Source: an uncultured Rhodospirillaceae bacterium (GTDB taxonomy: Bacteria; Pseudomonadota; Alphaproteobacteria; Rhodospirillales; Rhodospirillaceae). Taken from it: a DNA stretch of 64,000 nucleotides. Position 1 is the first letter of the stretch. The number at the start of each line of letters is the position of its first letter. Positions 18,308 to 27,553 of the stretch are shown here, piece after piece. The notes beneath the pieces are model-generated. The model saw only the letters and a program-made list of their open reading frames with translations, made no database searches and was not told the origin of the DNA. The position numbers were made by a program, and so were the translations under genes. The stretch spans positions 181,169 through 245,168 of the forward strand of contig CALSLN010000014.1 of assembly GCA_943787205.1 (NCBI GenBank). The letters run 5' to 3'.

Positions 18308-19699
18308 ATGACGAGTTCGCGAATCAACAGACGCACGGCCCTTGGCAGTTTTGCTGCCGCCGCAACGGCGACGACCGTGTCGGCTCAAGCGCGTGCTGAG
18401 ACTGCACCTACCGGGCATCTCGCTCCTAAACCAAAGGTGGATGGCGAGCTTTTGGTTAACCGCCCTCGGGCAACAGAAGTGCTCGAGCGGTTTGGCCTGG
18501 CTGGCATGATCGCCCTTAACCCGATCAACGTGTACTACCTCACGAACATCACCACCATTGGCGTCAAATTTCGCTCCCAGTATCCGGGCTTCGCAACGTA
18601 TGCCGCAGATCCACAGGCGCCGATTTACCTTGTTGCCGGTTCATCTGTGGCGTGGGACATCGCTAATGGGGATCGGGAGACAGCTGAACTTATGCCCTAT
18701 GGTTTTGGCGGTGGCGGAGACGTTCAGCGCGATTCAAGTGGTGTGCCAATAGATCCAGGGCCGGGCAGAACGCGGAAATACAATGTCCGTGATGATGTTG
18801 AGCTTACAGCGCGTGAAAAGCGCTGGGCTGCTGCACAGGATAAAGTTGGGCGTGAACTAGCCTCGAGTTCGGCTTGGGCCTTGGCGCGGGCCTTGAAGGC
18901 GCAGGGGATCACCAAGGGTAAAGTCGCCGTCGATGATATGCGCATTGCGGAGTTTCTGTCGCAGACGGATCTGGTCGATGTCGAATGTGTTCCTGGCTAT
19001 GGCATCTTTCAACTCATCCGCATGGTCAAGACGGAACAAGAGCTGGCCTATCAGCGCGTCGGTAGCGGTAACAACGGTGACGCTTGTTTGGCGACAATCC
19101 GGGCGATCCAAGCAGGTATGACTCATGACGATATCTCTCAAATTTTTCGTAACGAATGCGCGAAGCGCGGCAATGATGTGGATAGTTTTATCGCAGGCTT
19201 TCCGGGTGGAGGGTTTCCCGACGGCGTGATGGTTCCGGGTAAGCCGTTTCTTGTCGATGCCGTGAGTAATTATCGCGGCTACATGGGTGACATTGCACGC
19301 ACCTTTATTCTCGGAGACCCCTCGAAAGAGGTTGAGACCCGGCGCCGTGCGAATCAATTGGCCCGTGAAGCTGTGTTTGATGCGATAAAGCCTGGTGTGA
19401 CCTATTCCAGGCTCCGCAAGATCGGTTTCGACACCATGGTTAAGAACGGCATGCCGGATTATGCCGTGTTCGTCACGCCGCATTCCGTAGGCTTGCAACA
19501 CGATGACAATCCATTCCGATTGTCAGAGTTTGGGGTCGACTCTTTCGACCATGTTCTGGAAGAAAACATGGTTCTAACCGTTGATCTACCGTACCTGGAA
19601 GTGGGCTATGGCTGCGGCCACAATGAAGACCTCTTCCGCGTCACGAAGACAGGGTATGAGCCTATGAACACAGAAGAAGATCCGTTCATCATATTGTAG
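18308..19699 (+). CDS. Tat-tagged M24-family metallopeptidase (paralogue 2)
   Basis: 463 residues from ATG 18308, with AAGAGG just before it. The Tat signal reads SSRINRRTALGSFAAAATAT and then VSAQARA. N-terminal creatinase-like domain (GMIALNPINVYYLTNITTIG) and C-terminal pita-bread domain with all five expected ligands: the two Asp in DAVSNYRGYMGDIAR, His in PHSVGLQH, Glu in LPYLEVG and Glu in GHNEDLF. The next M24 gene follows after 17 bases, so the two are an operon. Probably periplasmic peptidase or amidinohydrolase-like; substrate unknown. Confidence 0.86.
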   Translation: MTSSRINRRTALGSFAAAATATTVSAQARAETAPTGHLAPKPKVDGELLVNRPRATEVLERFGLAGMIALNPINVYYLTNITTIGVKFRSQYPGFATYAADPQAPIYLVAGSSVAWDIANGDRETAELMPYGFGGGGDVQRDSSGVPIDPGPGRTRKYNVRDDVELTAREKRWAAAQDKVGRELASSSAWALARALKAQGITKGKVAVDDMRIAEFLSQTDLVDVECVPGYGIFQLIRMVKTEQELAYQRVGSGNNGDACLATIRAIQAGMTHDDISQIFRNECAKRGNDVDSFIAGFPGGGFPDGVMVPGKPFLVDAVSNYRGYMGDIARTFILGDPSKEVETRRRANQLAREAVFDAIKPGVTYSRLRKIGFDTMVKNGMPDYAVFVTPHSVGLQHDDNPFRLSEFGVDSFDHVLEENMVLTVDLPYLEVGYGCGHNEDLFRVTKTGYEPMNTEEDPFIIL

Positions 19700-19716
19700 A
19701 GTAAAGGAGTCCCGCC

Positions 19717-21078
19717 ATGATGAATCGCCGCACTGTTCTCGGAACACTTGCTGCCGGAGGGGCAGGGGCTCTCCTGACACCATCCGTTAGTCTCGCCGCG
19801 CCTACAATGACGGTCACTCCCAGCGTGCCGCCGCCTGTGCTTGGACCACGCATGAATTTCGCGCAGGCGGACAAGATCATGTCTAAGTTGGGGCTTGATG
19901 CTATTGTTGTTGGCGCAGGAACGAACCTGTATCACGCGACTGGGCTGGATCTCACAGCGACCAAAATGGGCCACACCCCCGGGGTGTATGCCGTCATCAC
20001 CCGCCGTGAAGATCAGCGCCTGTGCTTGGTCGCGCCTGCCTTTCTCTACTACTACACCATCGCCATGGATCATCGACATCTCGACTATCCAGCCTACCTC
20101 TATCGTGGGCCGGCACAAATGGTCGATGATTCCGAACTCGGTATGGATGATCTCCCGCTCTATCCAGACTTGGATCAGGCGCCACTCGATTTCATCGAGA
20201 CCACGCGCCTCGGCATTATAGAGCGAGCGGTTAGGGCGGAGGCCGCGAGACCGAATTTGAAATTTGCTCTTCAAAATGCGCTTAAGGATGCGGGCGTTTT
20301 GAAAGGTCGCATTGCGGCAGATGTTGAACCAGTTATGCGCTCTGTATTGGATGCGACAGAAGAGGCGACAGTTGTATCGGCCGACGATGCGTTGCGGCGT
20401 ATTCGGCCGGTTAAGTCAGAGTCTGAAATACAGTTGATGAGATATGCCGCGCAGGCGAATGCTGATGGCGCGCTAGAGGCTGCTCGTGCCGTGAGGGCGG
20501 GTGCAGATGTTCGTGAACTACGAGCGGCCTATTTCACGGCCGTGGCTTCGCGCGGTATGCGGGGCGTATTCATGGTCATCGACCGGGTCAGTTCGCCGAC
20601 CTATGAGGCGCAATTGCAGGACGGGCAGTGTTTCTCTATCGACTGTGTCAGTGAATACATGGGCTATCACGGCGATTTTGCCAGGGCTGTACATATTGGC
20701 GAAACGTCTAAAGGCATGCAGCGTGTTTCAGAATTGACTGCAAAGTCTTGGGATCATATTCGCGAACGGATTAAACCGGGGCTCAAGTTTTCAGAAGTGA
20801 AACGGATGGGCCAAGACGCATTGCGGAAAATGGGTGCTGACTTCTCCATTTCCTTCACACCGCATAGTGTCGGCCTCTACCACGCCGATCATGTTGGCAG
20901 TGCAGGGTCGCTACCACGAGAAGACATCGTACTTGAGAAAAATATGGTCTTGAGTGTGGATTGTCCCATGGGGGCAACAGGCATGGGGGGGTCGTCGCAT
21001 CTTGAAGACCTGATGTTGATCACCGAAGACGGTGCGGATCCGATCAACGATACTGGCAATCAAACCGTGATGGTCTAG
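19717..21078 (+). CDS. Tat-tagged M24-family metallopeptidase-like protein (paralogue 3)
   Basis: 453 residues; ATG 19717 follows AAAGGAG. Tat signal MMNRRTVLGTLAAGGAGALL. Same two-domain build as its neighbours: LDAIVVGAGTNLYHATGLDL, then DCVSEYMGYHGDFAR with both Asp ligands, PHSVGLYHADH with the His, and SSHLEDLMLI with the last Glu. The Glu seen as LPYIEIG/LPYLEVG in the paralogues aligns here with CPMGATG, so one metal ligand seems lost. It may therefore be weakened or have changed function. Operon with the M24 gene upstream. Confidence 0.83.
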   Translation: MMNRRTVLGTLAAGGAGALLTPSVSLAAPTMTVTPSVPPPVLGPRMNFAQADKIMSKLGLDAIVVGAGTNLYHATGLDLTATKMGHTPGVYAVITRREDQRLCLVAPAFLYYYTIAMDHRHLDYPAYLYRGPAQMVDDSELGMDDLPLYPDLDQAPLDFIETTRLGIIERAVRAEAARPNLKFALQNALKDAGVLKGRIAADVEPVMRSVLDATEEATVVSADDALRRIRPVKSESEIQLMRYAAQANADGALEAARAVRAGADVRELRAAYFTAVASRGMRGVFMVIDRVSSPTYEAQLQDGQCFSIDCVSEYMGYHGDFARAVHIGETSKGMQRVSELTAKSWDHIRERIKPGLKFSEVKRMGQDALRKMGADFSISFTPHSVGLYHADHVGSAGSLPREDIVLEKNMVLSVDCPMGATGMGGSSHLEDLMLITEDGADPINDTGNQTVMV

Positions 21079-21088
21079 GACGGGCTTT

Positions 21089-21409
21089 TTATCGTCCAGC
21101 AGCAGTCCCGTAGTTGAGATTCAAGTAATCAATAATCAGGCGTCTTTCGTCTGACTCAAGCTCGGCCATACCGAAGTCTTCTGTCATGCGTTTAATGGCG
21201 TCCTGCCATCCGCGACGGCTATAGCGTTTTTGAAGAACATGCTGCATGGCATGGCAGTCGGAGCAGACCAGGAAGGTAAAGTCCTTGCCGTCTCCTTCGA
21301 TCATAGCAGCATAATCTGGGTCATCGTCCGCATATGCTGATTTTGCAACTAAGCCGCAAAAAAGGGTTGCGGCTGTTACGACTACAATTTTGATAGCGGA
21401 AGGGCGCAT
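21089..21409 (-). CDS. Small periplasmic c-type cytochrome
   Basis: 106 residues with a signal peptide (SAIKIVVVTAATLFCGLVAK then SAYADD) and a single haem-c motif CSDCH in FTFLVCSDCHAMQHVL. The following RRGWQDAIKRMTEDFGM supplies the distal-helix methionine, as in small cytochromes of sulfite- or amine-dehydrogenase type; ERRLIIDYLNLNYG closes the fold. It probably carries electrons for an unknown dehydrogenase. It ends 10 bases from the M24 gene on the other strand. Confidence 0.82.
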   Translation of the reverse strand: MRPSAIKIVVVTAATLFCGLVAKSAYADDDPDYAAMIEGDGKDFTFLVCSDCHAMQHVLQKRYSRRGWQDAIKRMTEDFGMAELESDERRLIIDYLNLNYGTAAGR

Positions 21410-21593
21410 AGGTGCGTTCTCACTCTACGTGTCGAATTTTCGGCAGGATACAGCGGTATCTCGGCTTCAGCCAGAGCCCATGTGGCGTCGATAAAAAACC
21501 CCAAATCGAGCATGAGTTGCAGCGCTCTTCCGGCAGTGCCAAAATGGTATTTAGGCGAATATTGTTAAAACCAAGAGGGTATTACTTTTAGGG

Positions 21594-22049
21594 ATGAACC
21601 GGTTACTGCGCGCATACGTTCTGGTTTTTGGGCTCGCTGGATTTTCCGGCGGGGTGTAGGATGCCATTGCGCAACAGGCAGGAAGCGCCCCTCCTGAGAG
21701 CGGTATTGTTGCTGCGCCTGATGACGGGCGCCGTCTTGGCAATGTCGTCAATGATCAGATGTGTCAGTTCAAAATGCGCCGCGATTGCGAAATGGATTTG
21801 CCTGAATGCTTGCCGGCGATCCGCGAGATTATCGACACGGAAAAGCGCAATCGCATGTGGATGGGTCTGGGGATTTTAGGAATCCTGACCTTGCTCGTTC
21901 TTGTGGCCATGCGCGAAGCTGAGAAAAAGAAGCAGCGGGATCAGAAAGAATGGGCACACCATAACCAGCTTGGTGAGCGTATTAAGCATAAGTGGCGTAG
22001 CGAAGTTACTGACCCCTATAAGGATAAAGATCCGCTTGGTGACGAGTAG
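21594..22049 (+). pseudogene. Exported single-span protein with amber codon in its signal peptide
   Basis: ATG 21594 opens a signal peptide, MNRLLRAYVLVFGLAGFSGG V, then a TAG at 21657-21659. The same frame continues without a break: DAIAQQAGSAPPESGIVAAP, DDGRRLGNVV, a cysteine-rich MCQFKMRRDCEMDLPECLP and a membrane helix (MWMGLGILGILTLLVLVAM) with a charged tail. The continuity of signal peptide and mature start makes this one gene with a nonsense mutation. The ATG at 21759 would give a 96-residue form without the signal. I do not recognise the family. Confidence 0.6.
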
Positions 22050-22054
22050 GGGGG

Positions 22055-22324
22055 CTAGGATACCGCCCATCCCATCAAGGCGATGCCAATCGCACCGCGT
22101 AAGATTGGCCCAACGATACTTCCACCTTTGAGACCCTTAATCGCTGACAGCAACAAGGCGATACATATGATCAAAGCTGTCCAGTCCAGAAAACCATGGA
22201 CGCCTTCGCCTTCGCCAACCCCGGTAAAGAAGTTGCCAATCGCTGGTGGAATACCGGCGAGAAAACCGCCAACAACTTCTCCAAGCCATTGAAGAATGCC
22301 ACCGGAGTCTGCTGTCTCGTCCAT
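22055..22324 (-). CDS. Small membrane protein at the end of the TRAP operon
   Basis: About 89 residues from ATG 22324 (GAGG upstream), beginning MDETADSGGILQWLGEVVGG. One clear helix (ALIICIALLLSAIKGL) and a glycine-rich second one near the C terminus (GPILRGAIGIALMGWAVS). The frame extends to a GTG at 22375, but that would overlap dctM. It starts 20 bases after dctM, so it is likely the last gene of the operon. Function unknown. Confidence 0.65.
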   Translation of the reverse strand: MDETADSGGILQWLGEVVGGFLAGIPPAIGNFFTGVGEGEGVHGFLDWTALIICIALLLSAIKGLKGGSIVGPILRGAIGIALMGWAVS

Positions 22325-22344
22325 CAGAATACCTCGCGCTGCCG

Positions 22345-23652
22345 CTACATCAGGCCCATGGCTTTGGGCAGCCACAGGGTCAGAACTGGGAATAGAGTTA
22401 GGATCAAGAGCCGGACAAGATCAGATAATAAGAAGGGCCATATTCCGCCATAGATCGTGCTGAGCGGAATGTCTTTCTTCATGCCATGCATAACGAAGAC
22501 GTTGAGGCCGATAGGTGGCGTGATCATGCCCATTTCCATGACCACGACGTTGATCACGCCCCACCAGATTGGGTCGTAGCCCATGCCTGTGATGAGTGGG
22601 AAAACGAACGGCAGAGTGATCACCATGGCGGCGACGGTGTCAAAGATCGATCCCAGAACAATATACATCGCTTCCAGAAGAAGGATGACCATTAAGGGTT
22701 CAAGGCCTAAGTCTTCGATCGATCCGACAATGATATCTGGCAGATGCGAGAGCGTGATCGCATACGAGAAAATTGAGGCGCCGATTATGATAAGATAAAT
22801 CAGCGCCGTGCTCGCAGCCGTTTCCTTCAGGTTGCTGAAGAAAATGCTGCGGCTCAGTCTTCCGCGCAGGGCGGTGAAGGCTATGGCGACAGCGGCGCCG
22901 ACGGCGGCTGCTTCGTTAACGGTAAAGATGCCAGAATAGATGCCGCCAGATACGATGATGGCGAGGAGAACGACGCCCCAACTCTTTTTCAGCACCTTGC
23001 GTTGTTCTGTCCAAGGCACGCGCTCTGCGGCCGGGCCGGCATTTGGCGCAACGGTGACATAGGCGAAGACCGAGAGCATGTAGAAGAACACTGCGATCAA
23101 GGCTGGCCCTAAGGCAGCTACAAACAGGGCCGTTACGAACTGTTCGGTGAGGATGGCGTAGAGCACAAGCAATACTGAGGGCGGTACAATGACGCCTAAA
23201 GTTGACCCTGCGGCGATAGATCCCGTCGAGAGTTGCCGGGAATAGCCGCGCTTTTCCATTTCTGGCAATGCGATCCGAGTCATTGTTGCGGTCGTTGCCA
23301 AAGAGGAGCCACAGACCGCGCCAAACCCGGCGCAGGTGGCGACAGTCGCCATGGCCAGGCCGCCTTTACGATGCCCCAAGAACGCTTGAGCCAGGCGATA
23401 CAAGTCGCCGGACAGGCCAGCCGCTGCGGCGAAATTACCCATCAATAGGAAGAGTGCAATGATTGCCAGTTCCTGACTGGCGATGGCCGAGGAAGGCTCA
23501 ATACCAAACAGAGCAATTGCCGGCTCGAAGCCGATGATGATGCCAGTTCCGATGAACCCGGCGATCGCCATGGCCACACCGATCGGCACGTGTAGGGCAA
23601 TCATGACGAACATACCGGCGACAACGAGTCCGCCTATGACGGGTGGTTCCAT
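22345..23652 (-). CDS. dctM: TRAP transporter large permease (DctM type)
   Basis: 435-residue inner-membrane protein with the usual ~12 helices, working as the sodium-coupled channel of a TRAP uptake system. Family marks: ALHVPIGVAMAIAGF at the start, LFLLMGNFAAAAGLSGDLY, GFGAVCGSSLATTATMTRIA, STLGVIVPPSVLLVLYAI and the late GMITPPIGLNVFVM. It lies 14 bases after dctQ in a dctP-dctQ-dctM order. Substrate would be set by the binding protein and is unknown. Confidence 0.92.
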   Translation of the reverse strand: MEPPVIGGLVVAGMFVMIALHVPIGVAMAIAGFIGTGIIIGFEPAIALFGIEPSSAIASQELAIIALFLLMGNFAAAAGLSGDLYRLAQAFLGHRKGGLAMATVATCAGFGAVCGSSLATTATMTRIALPEMEKRGYSRQLSTGSIAAGSTLGVIVPPSVLLVLYAILTEQFVTALFVAALGPALIAVFFYMLSVFAYVTVAPNAGPAAERVPWTEQRKVLKKSWGVVLLAIIVSGGIYSGIFTVNEAAAVGAAVAIAFTALRGRLSRSIFFSNLKETAASTALIYLIIIGASIFSYAITLSHLPDIIVGSIEDLGLEPLMVILLLEAMYIVLGSIFDTVAAMVITLPFVFPLITGMGYDPIWWGVINVVVMEMGMITPPIGLNVFVMHGMKKDIPLSTIYGGIWPFLLSDLVRLLILTLFPVLTLWLPKAMGLM

Positions 23653-23666
23653 TGTTACTTTATATC

Positions 23667-24200
23667 CTAAAGGGACTCAGCTTCATGCTCGAGGGGCGTT
23701 CCGGAGGCGGCAGCTTTCACTGTTTGGCCCAGAACCCACGTTTGAACACAGACACAAGCAATCATAATCAAGCTTACAATTGTCCAGACTGGAGCAATCG
23801 GCCACTCCAGGGTGGACGTCGTGCGGCTGTCCGCTGTGTAGCTGATTGTGAAAGACACGAATTCAAAGGCGACCAAGCAAAAGAAGGACAACATGAAGAG
23901 TGCACCGATGACATCGAGATAGCTGTGGGTCCTCGGCCCAAGAATTTTACCAAGTACACGCACGGTGACGGCATTGCCCTTTTTAAGCCCGGCCGGGAAG
24001 CAACTTGCGATGACGATCGCGAAGGCGACTTCCTCAACGTCATTTAGCCCTGGAATTCTAGGTATCCCAAGATACCGTAGGCACACATCAACCACGGTCA
24101 AAAACGCGATGATCACAAGGCCGCTAAAGCCAATAATCGCCATTGTGTCAACGGCACGATCTAGAACATTTGTGTTTGCTTGGGGGGCTTGCTGGCTCAT
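23667..24200 (-). CDS. dctQ: TRAP transporter small permease (DctQ type)
   Basis: 177 residues, four helices. Characteristic DctQ features are DVCLRYLGIPRIPGLNDVEE (second helix and loop), the Lys-Gly loop KKGNAVTVRVL, and TLEWPIAPVWTIVSLIMI before the last helix. It forms the membrane complex with DctM. Two bases separate it from the dctP stop, so the genes are tightly coupled. Confidence 0.9.
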   Translation of the reverse strand: MSQQAPQANTNVLDRAVDTMAIIGFSGLVIIAFLTVVDVCLRYLGIPRIPGLNDVEEVAFAIVIASCFPAGLKKGNAVTVRVLGKILGPRTHSYLDVIGALFMLSFFCLVAFEFVSFTISYTADSRTTSTLEWPIAPVWTIVSLIMIACVCVQTWVLGQTVKAAASGTPLEHEAESL

Positions 24201-24202
24201 TT

Positions 24203-25297
24203 TTATGACTGCCGTTCGCGACGTCGGAGGTCAGCCAGAATTTCTTGTATAGCGCGATAGGTCTCCGCACCGCGTGGCGTGCGCTCTGCCCAAGTGTCCA
24301 CGATAGGTTTGACGTAGCTCTGCATTTCTTTTAGCTCGGCAGGGTCCGCATCCACAAAAATCAGATGCCTCTCGTCCCGCAATCGCTTGGATATTTCGGC
24401 CTGACGTTTGTCGTACGACTGGCCGCCCAGCATTGCGATGATAGCGCCGCTGTGCTCATTGATGATGGCCTGGAGATCTGCCGGAATGCTTTCCCATTTT
24501 TCTTTGTTCATCATAATGCCAAAGGACACGGTGCCAAGAGGCGCTGTAATGACGTGGCTGGTCTCGCGAAAGGTCTGGAACGTATTGATTGCGATCCACC
24601 CTTGGATAGCACCATCGATCGTGCCGCGTCTGAGCGCCTCAACAGCGTCTGCTGGATGGAGTGCTTCAGGTACGGCGTCTAACCGGTTAAGGAAATCACC
24701 TTCTAATCGTCCGACTGAGCGAATTTTAAGAGTCGCAATGTCCGCGTATTTCTCGATAGGTTCCCGGGTGTACAAATTACTCGGTTCCGCCGTCCATAAT
24801 CCCAGCAAGTGCACATCATCAAAGCCGGAGATCAGGTTTCGCTCGTAAAGACGCCATGCCACCAGGCTTGCTTCCGTGGAGGACCGCATAAGAAAGGGCA
24901 GCTCAAACGCCTGGAGTTGAGGGAATTGGCCGGGTGTGTAGCTGGGTTGAACCAATCCGACGTCCGTGATTCCTGCTTTTACGAGGTCGAATTGTTTGTA
25001 TGGGTTGCGACCGAGGCCACCGCCCCAATAGGTCTCGAATTTAATGCGACCATCGGATGCCTTGGATATCCGTTCCATCCACGGCGCATAAATATTCTGA
25101 ACACTGTGACTGAGCGGTGACAGGTAAGCCGAAACGCGCAGTGTCACTGTTTCTTGTGACTGAGCGCTGCTAGCCAGACTGCTCAATGAGAACACGGCGA
25201 CTAAGACTGCTAAGAAAAATACACGCACCAAAAAGTTCCACCTATAGGTTGACAGAGTTACCCGCGACACGTCCTTCATATTTGGCTGCGAGTTCAT
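24203..25297 (-). CDS. dctP: TRAP transporter substrate-binding protein (DctP type)
   Basis: Periplasmic binding protein of about 364 residues. After the hydrophobic signal (FLVRVFFLAVLVAVFSLSSL) come the DctP hallmarks: WMERISKASDGRIKFETYWG, LVKAGITDVGLVQPSYTPGQ, FELPFLMRSS, the substrate-carboxylate arginine region TLKIRSVGRLEGDFLNRL, ALRRGTIDGAIQGW and IMMNKEKWESIPADLQ. I use ATG 25297, preceded by GAGGA; 25306 and 25279 are also possible. Its start overlaps the tail of a decayed response-regulator gene. Confidence 0.88.
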   Translation of the reverse strand: MNSQPNMKDVSRVTLSTYRWNFLVRVFFLAVLVAVFSLSSLASSAQSQETVTLRVSAYLSPLSHSVQNIYAPWMERISKASDGRIKFETYWGGGLGRNPYKQFDLVKAGITDVGLVQPSYTPGQFPQLQAFELPFLMRSSTEASLVAWRLYERNLISGFDDVHLLGLWTAEPSNLYTREPIEKYADIATLKIRSVGRLEGDFLNRLDAVPEALHPADAVEALRRGTIDGAIQGWIAINTFQTFRETSHVITAPLGTVSFGIMMNKEKWESIPADLQAIINEHSGAIIAMLGGQSYDKRQAEISKRLRDERHLIFVDADPAELKEMQSYVKPIVDTWAERTPRGAETYRAIQEILADLRRRERQS

Positions 25298-25741
25298 CTT
25301 CCTCATTTTGCTTGCGTTGGGACGCAGAGTCGATGGCCATACGGAAGGCTTGGGATAATTTATCGATGAGGTCTACTCCCCCGTCATCCAGGTTTTCATA
25401 ATTGGCCTCCATCGAGGAGACGTTGTCCGCTAAGGATAGGCAAAGGCTTTCGATGGATTGATCATGAAGCTGATCACGATAAATGGGTTCCGGCCAATCC
25501 TGTGGTGCCGGATGTCTTTAACGATCTGAAAGATGTTGGGGTCGATATCGTCGGTCACGACGAGAAGATCTGGCGACCGCTCTTTCATCGCATTCAACAG
25601 ATCTTCCATACGTGTAAACGTACGTGTTCTGCGGAGGCCCTCTGAGCGCAACATGGCCCTCATGCCTTCCCGGACTTGCTCGTTTGGCTCGCCAAGATAA
25701 ATGTCGAGTTCCGCGAGTTTGTCTTTATCGAACTTTTTCAT
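25242..25741 (-). pseudogene. Truncated/frameshifted response-regulator receiver protein
   Basis: From ATG 25741 the frame gives a CheY-like receiver start: ELDIYLGEPNEQVREGMRAM then LRSEGLRRTRTF, PDLLVVTDDIDPN and NPFIVISFMINPS. It stops at 25430, before the last strand and helix. In the next frame a long open stretch follows: SLADNVSSMEANYENL, DLIDKLSQAFRMAIDSA and QRKQNEEDELAAKYEGR, ending at a TAG at 25242. This looks like the helical tail of the same kind of protein. One missing base near 25430-25470, perhaps with a small deletion, would explain it. The second half overlaps the dctP start. Confidence 0.55.
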
Positions 25742-25825
25742 ACACCGCTTTCGCAAGGGCCTTTTGAGCCCAGAATTCCTAGTTTGTGCCTGTGATCTTC
25801 TCGGCACGAGGGCAGCGTAATCATC

Positions 25826-25843
25826 CTGTTACAAACATAACAG
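25826..25843. promoter_or_regulatory. Short inverted repeat upstream of receiver gene
   Basis: CTGTTA-CAAACA-TAACAG is a perfect 6-bp inverted repeat with a 6-base centre, in an AT-rich gap between the receiver remnant and the family-5 binding-protein gene. A possible operator; no further support. Confidence 0.25.
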
Positions 25844-25990
25844 ATGCCAATTGCCTTTTATTCTTCAATATCTCTGATTAAGGTGATTTCGGATCAAAAT
25901 CAACTCATGGTCGTGTGTGGTCTTCTAATACCTACGCACTATTTGATAAAAGCTTTCTTAATCAGACGACTAGCTCTTTTGGCCGATCTG

Positions 25991-27523
25991 TTAGCGCGCA
26001 GCGTCACCAGGTGCGAGATCGTAATAGTTCACTATGAGGTTAACCGGCGCATAGCCCTGAATGCGGCTGCTGACACCATCGAACATGACGGTGTCGTGCA
26101 TATAAAGCATGGGTGGGTCGTCGTGGTAGGCCTTGAGCAATTCTCGCACGAGGCTGAGTCGTTTATCGGGATCCCAGGTCGCCTGCGCCTCACGTGTCTT
26201 ATCGGCGAGACTGTCACGGCAGTGCCATAGCTTGCGGGTGAGGCAACTTAGGAAGGGCCTTAAGGCGTCTAGGCTTGGCTTCACATTGAAATCCATATTA
26301 AAGCCGTCGCCTTCCCAGCCCCCAAAATTAAACTTGGTGATCATTTCAGGAATCGTCATGGACCGAACTTCAAAGCCGACGCCAATTTTCGCCAAATCCT
26401 GGCCCATGATTTGATAAATGGCGGCGTCGGCTGCAGCACCGCCAGCGGCCAACTCGATAACAAGATCAAAGCCGTCGCCGTATCCAGCTTCAGTTAAGAG
26501 GGCTTTCGCCTTTTCCGGGTCATAGGGCCAACCAGGCAAATCAGGGTCCCATCCAATCGCTTGTGAGGGCGTGGCCTGCGTCGCTGCGGTGGTGCCGCTA
26601 TTGAGTAAAGCCGTGATGTAGGCCTCACGATTGATCGCGTAATTCAGGGCGCGCCGCACGCGCGGGTCTGCGATTGGACCTGTATCCGTTTGAATCCAGG
26701 CGACACCCATGGCGCCAACACCACGGCTCACATGATGCTTGTGGCCGGCAGACTCTAACGTTTGAACGTCGTCGGGCCCAACAACAAAGGCTAGGTCCAC
26801 TGCACCGGCCAGAATGCCTTGGGTTCTTGCGGTCGAGCCGCCCAATTGAATGATTTCCATGCGATCAAACCCGGGCTTGGTCCAGCCGTCTTCGAAGGCG
26901 GTGAGCTCAATCTTCGCCGGGCCCCATCGTTCGACTTTATAAGACGCAGTTCCAATTGGATTGAGGGCGAAGGCCTCTGCGCCAGCCTCCTGCCAATACT
27001 TCGGCGCGACAATGCGAATAATTCCCAATTCTGCCGGTAACATGAGATTTGGATAGTGCGTTGTGATTTCTAGTGTGAACGGGTCGAGCGCGCGGACTCC
27101 AGACACTGAATTGACCACACGCGACAACGCTTCGCGTTTTCCTGCTTCTGAGGTGAGATAGGTCAGTGAGTTGATGACTGCATCGGCGTTGAACGGCTCG
27201 CCGTTATGGAACATCACATCTTGTCGCAGCTTAAAATGCCACGTCGTCGGATTGATTGCTTCCCAACTTTCCATCAGCCAAGGCTGCACCGTGCCATCAG
27301 CTCCAACCAAAGTGAGGGGGTCAAACATGGCCGCCCAGGTGTAAAGCTCTGAAGAACTTGTGGACCGGTGAACGTTACCAAGGGCAGCAGGCAATGTTTG
27401 TATTGCGACCCGCATCGTTGTTTCTGCCGTCGTAGACGTTGGTGCACCTGCGAGCAAAAGGGTGATAGCAGCAACCCGGATCACGGCGTTGCGTATTGGG
27501 GCGGTGAGAGTACGATTGATCAT
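25991..27523 (-). CDS. Orphan ABC family-5 solute-binding protein (paralogue 1)
   Basis: About 510 residues from ATG 27523, which starts a signal peptide (IRNAVIRVAAITLLLAGAPT). Family-5 (oligopeptide/nickel) fold: MFDPLTLVGADGTVQPWLME, TWHFKLRQDVMFHNGEPFNA, the hinge segment IADPRVRRALNYAINREAY and YDPEKAKALLTEAGYGDGFD. Near the end a Cys pair sits in FLSCLTRKLWHC. No permease or ATPase gene is near, so it depends on a transporter elsewhere or acts as a sensor. It shares detailed features with the genes at 34573 and 41464. Start codons of this gene and of the divergent RraA-like gene are only 30 bases apart. Confidence 0.85.
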   Translation of the reverse strand: MINRTLTAPIRNAVIRVAAITLLLAGAPTSTTAETTMRVAIQTLPAALGNVHRSTSSSELYTWAAMFDPLTLVGADGTVQPWLMESWEAINPTTWHFKLRQDVMFHNGEPFNADAVINSLTYLTSEAGKREALSRVVNSVSGVRALDPFTLEITTHYPNLMLPAELGIIRIVAPKYWQEAGAEAFALNPIGTASYKVERWGPAKIELTAFEDGWTKPGFDRMEIIQLGGSTARTQGILAGAVDLAFVVGPDDVQTLESAGHKHHVSRGVGAMGVAWIQTDTGPIADPRVRRALNYAINREAYITALLNSGTTAATQATPSQAIGWDPDLPGWPYDPEKAKALLTEAGYGDGFDLVIELAAGGAAADAAIYQIMGQDLAKIGVGFEVRSMTIPEMITKFNFGGWEGDGFNMDFNVKPSLDALRPFLSCLTRKLWHCRDSLADKTREAQATWDPDKRLSLVRELLKAYHDDPPMLYMHDTVMFDGVSSRIQGYAPVNLIVNYYDLAPGDAAR

Positions 27524-27553
27524 AGAAACTACACTAGCGAAGGGGCGGGCATC

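Noticed and set aside
18857..19501. 214-codon minus-strand frame opposite the second M24 gene
   Set aside because: No recognisable domain; the plus-strand gene carries all M24 ligands.
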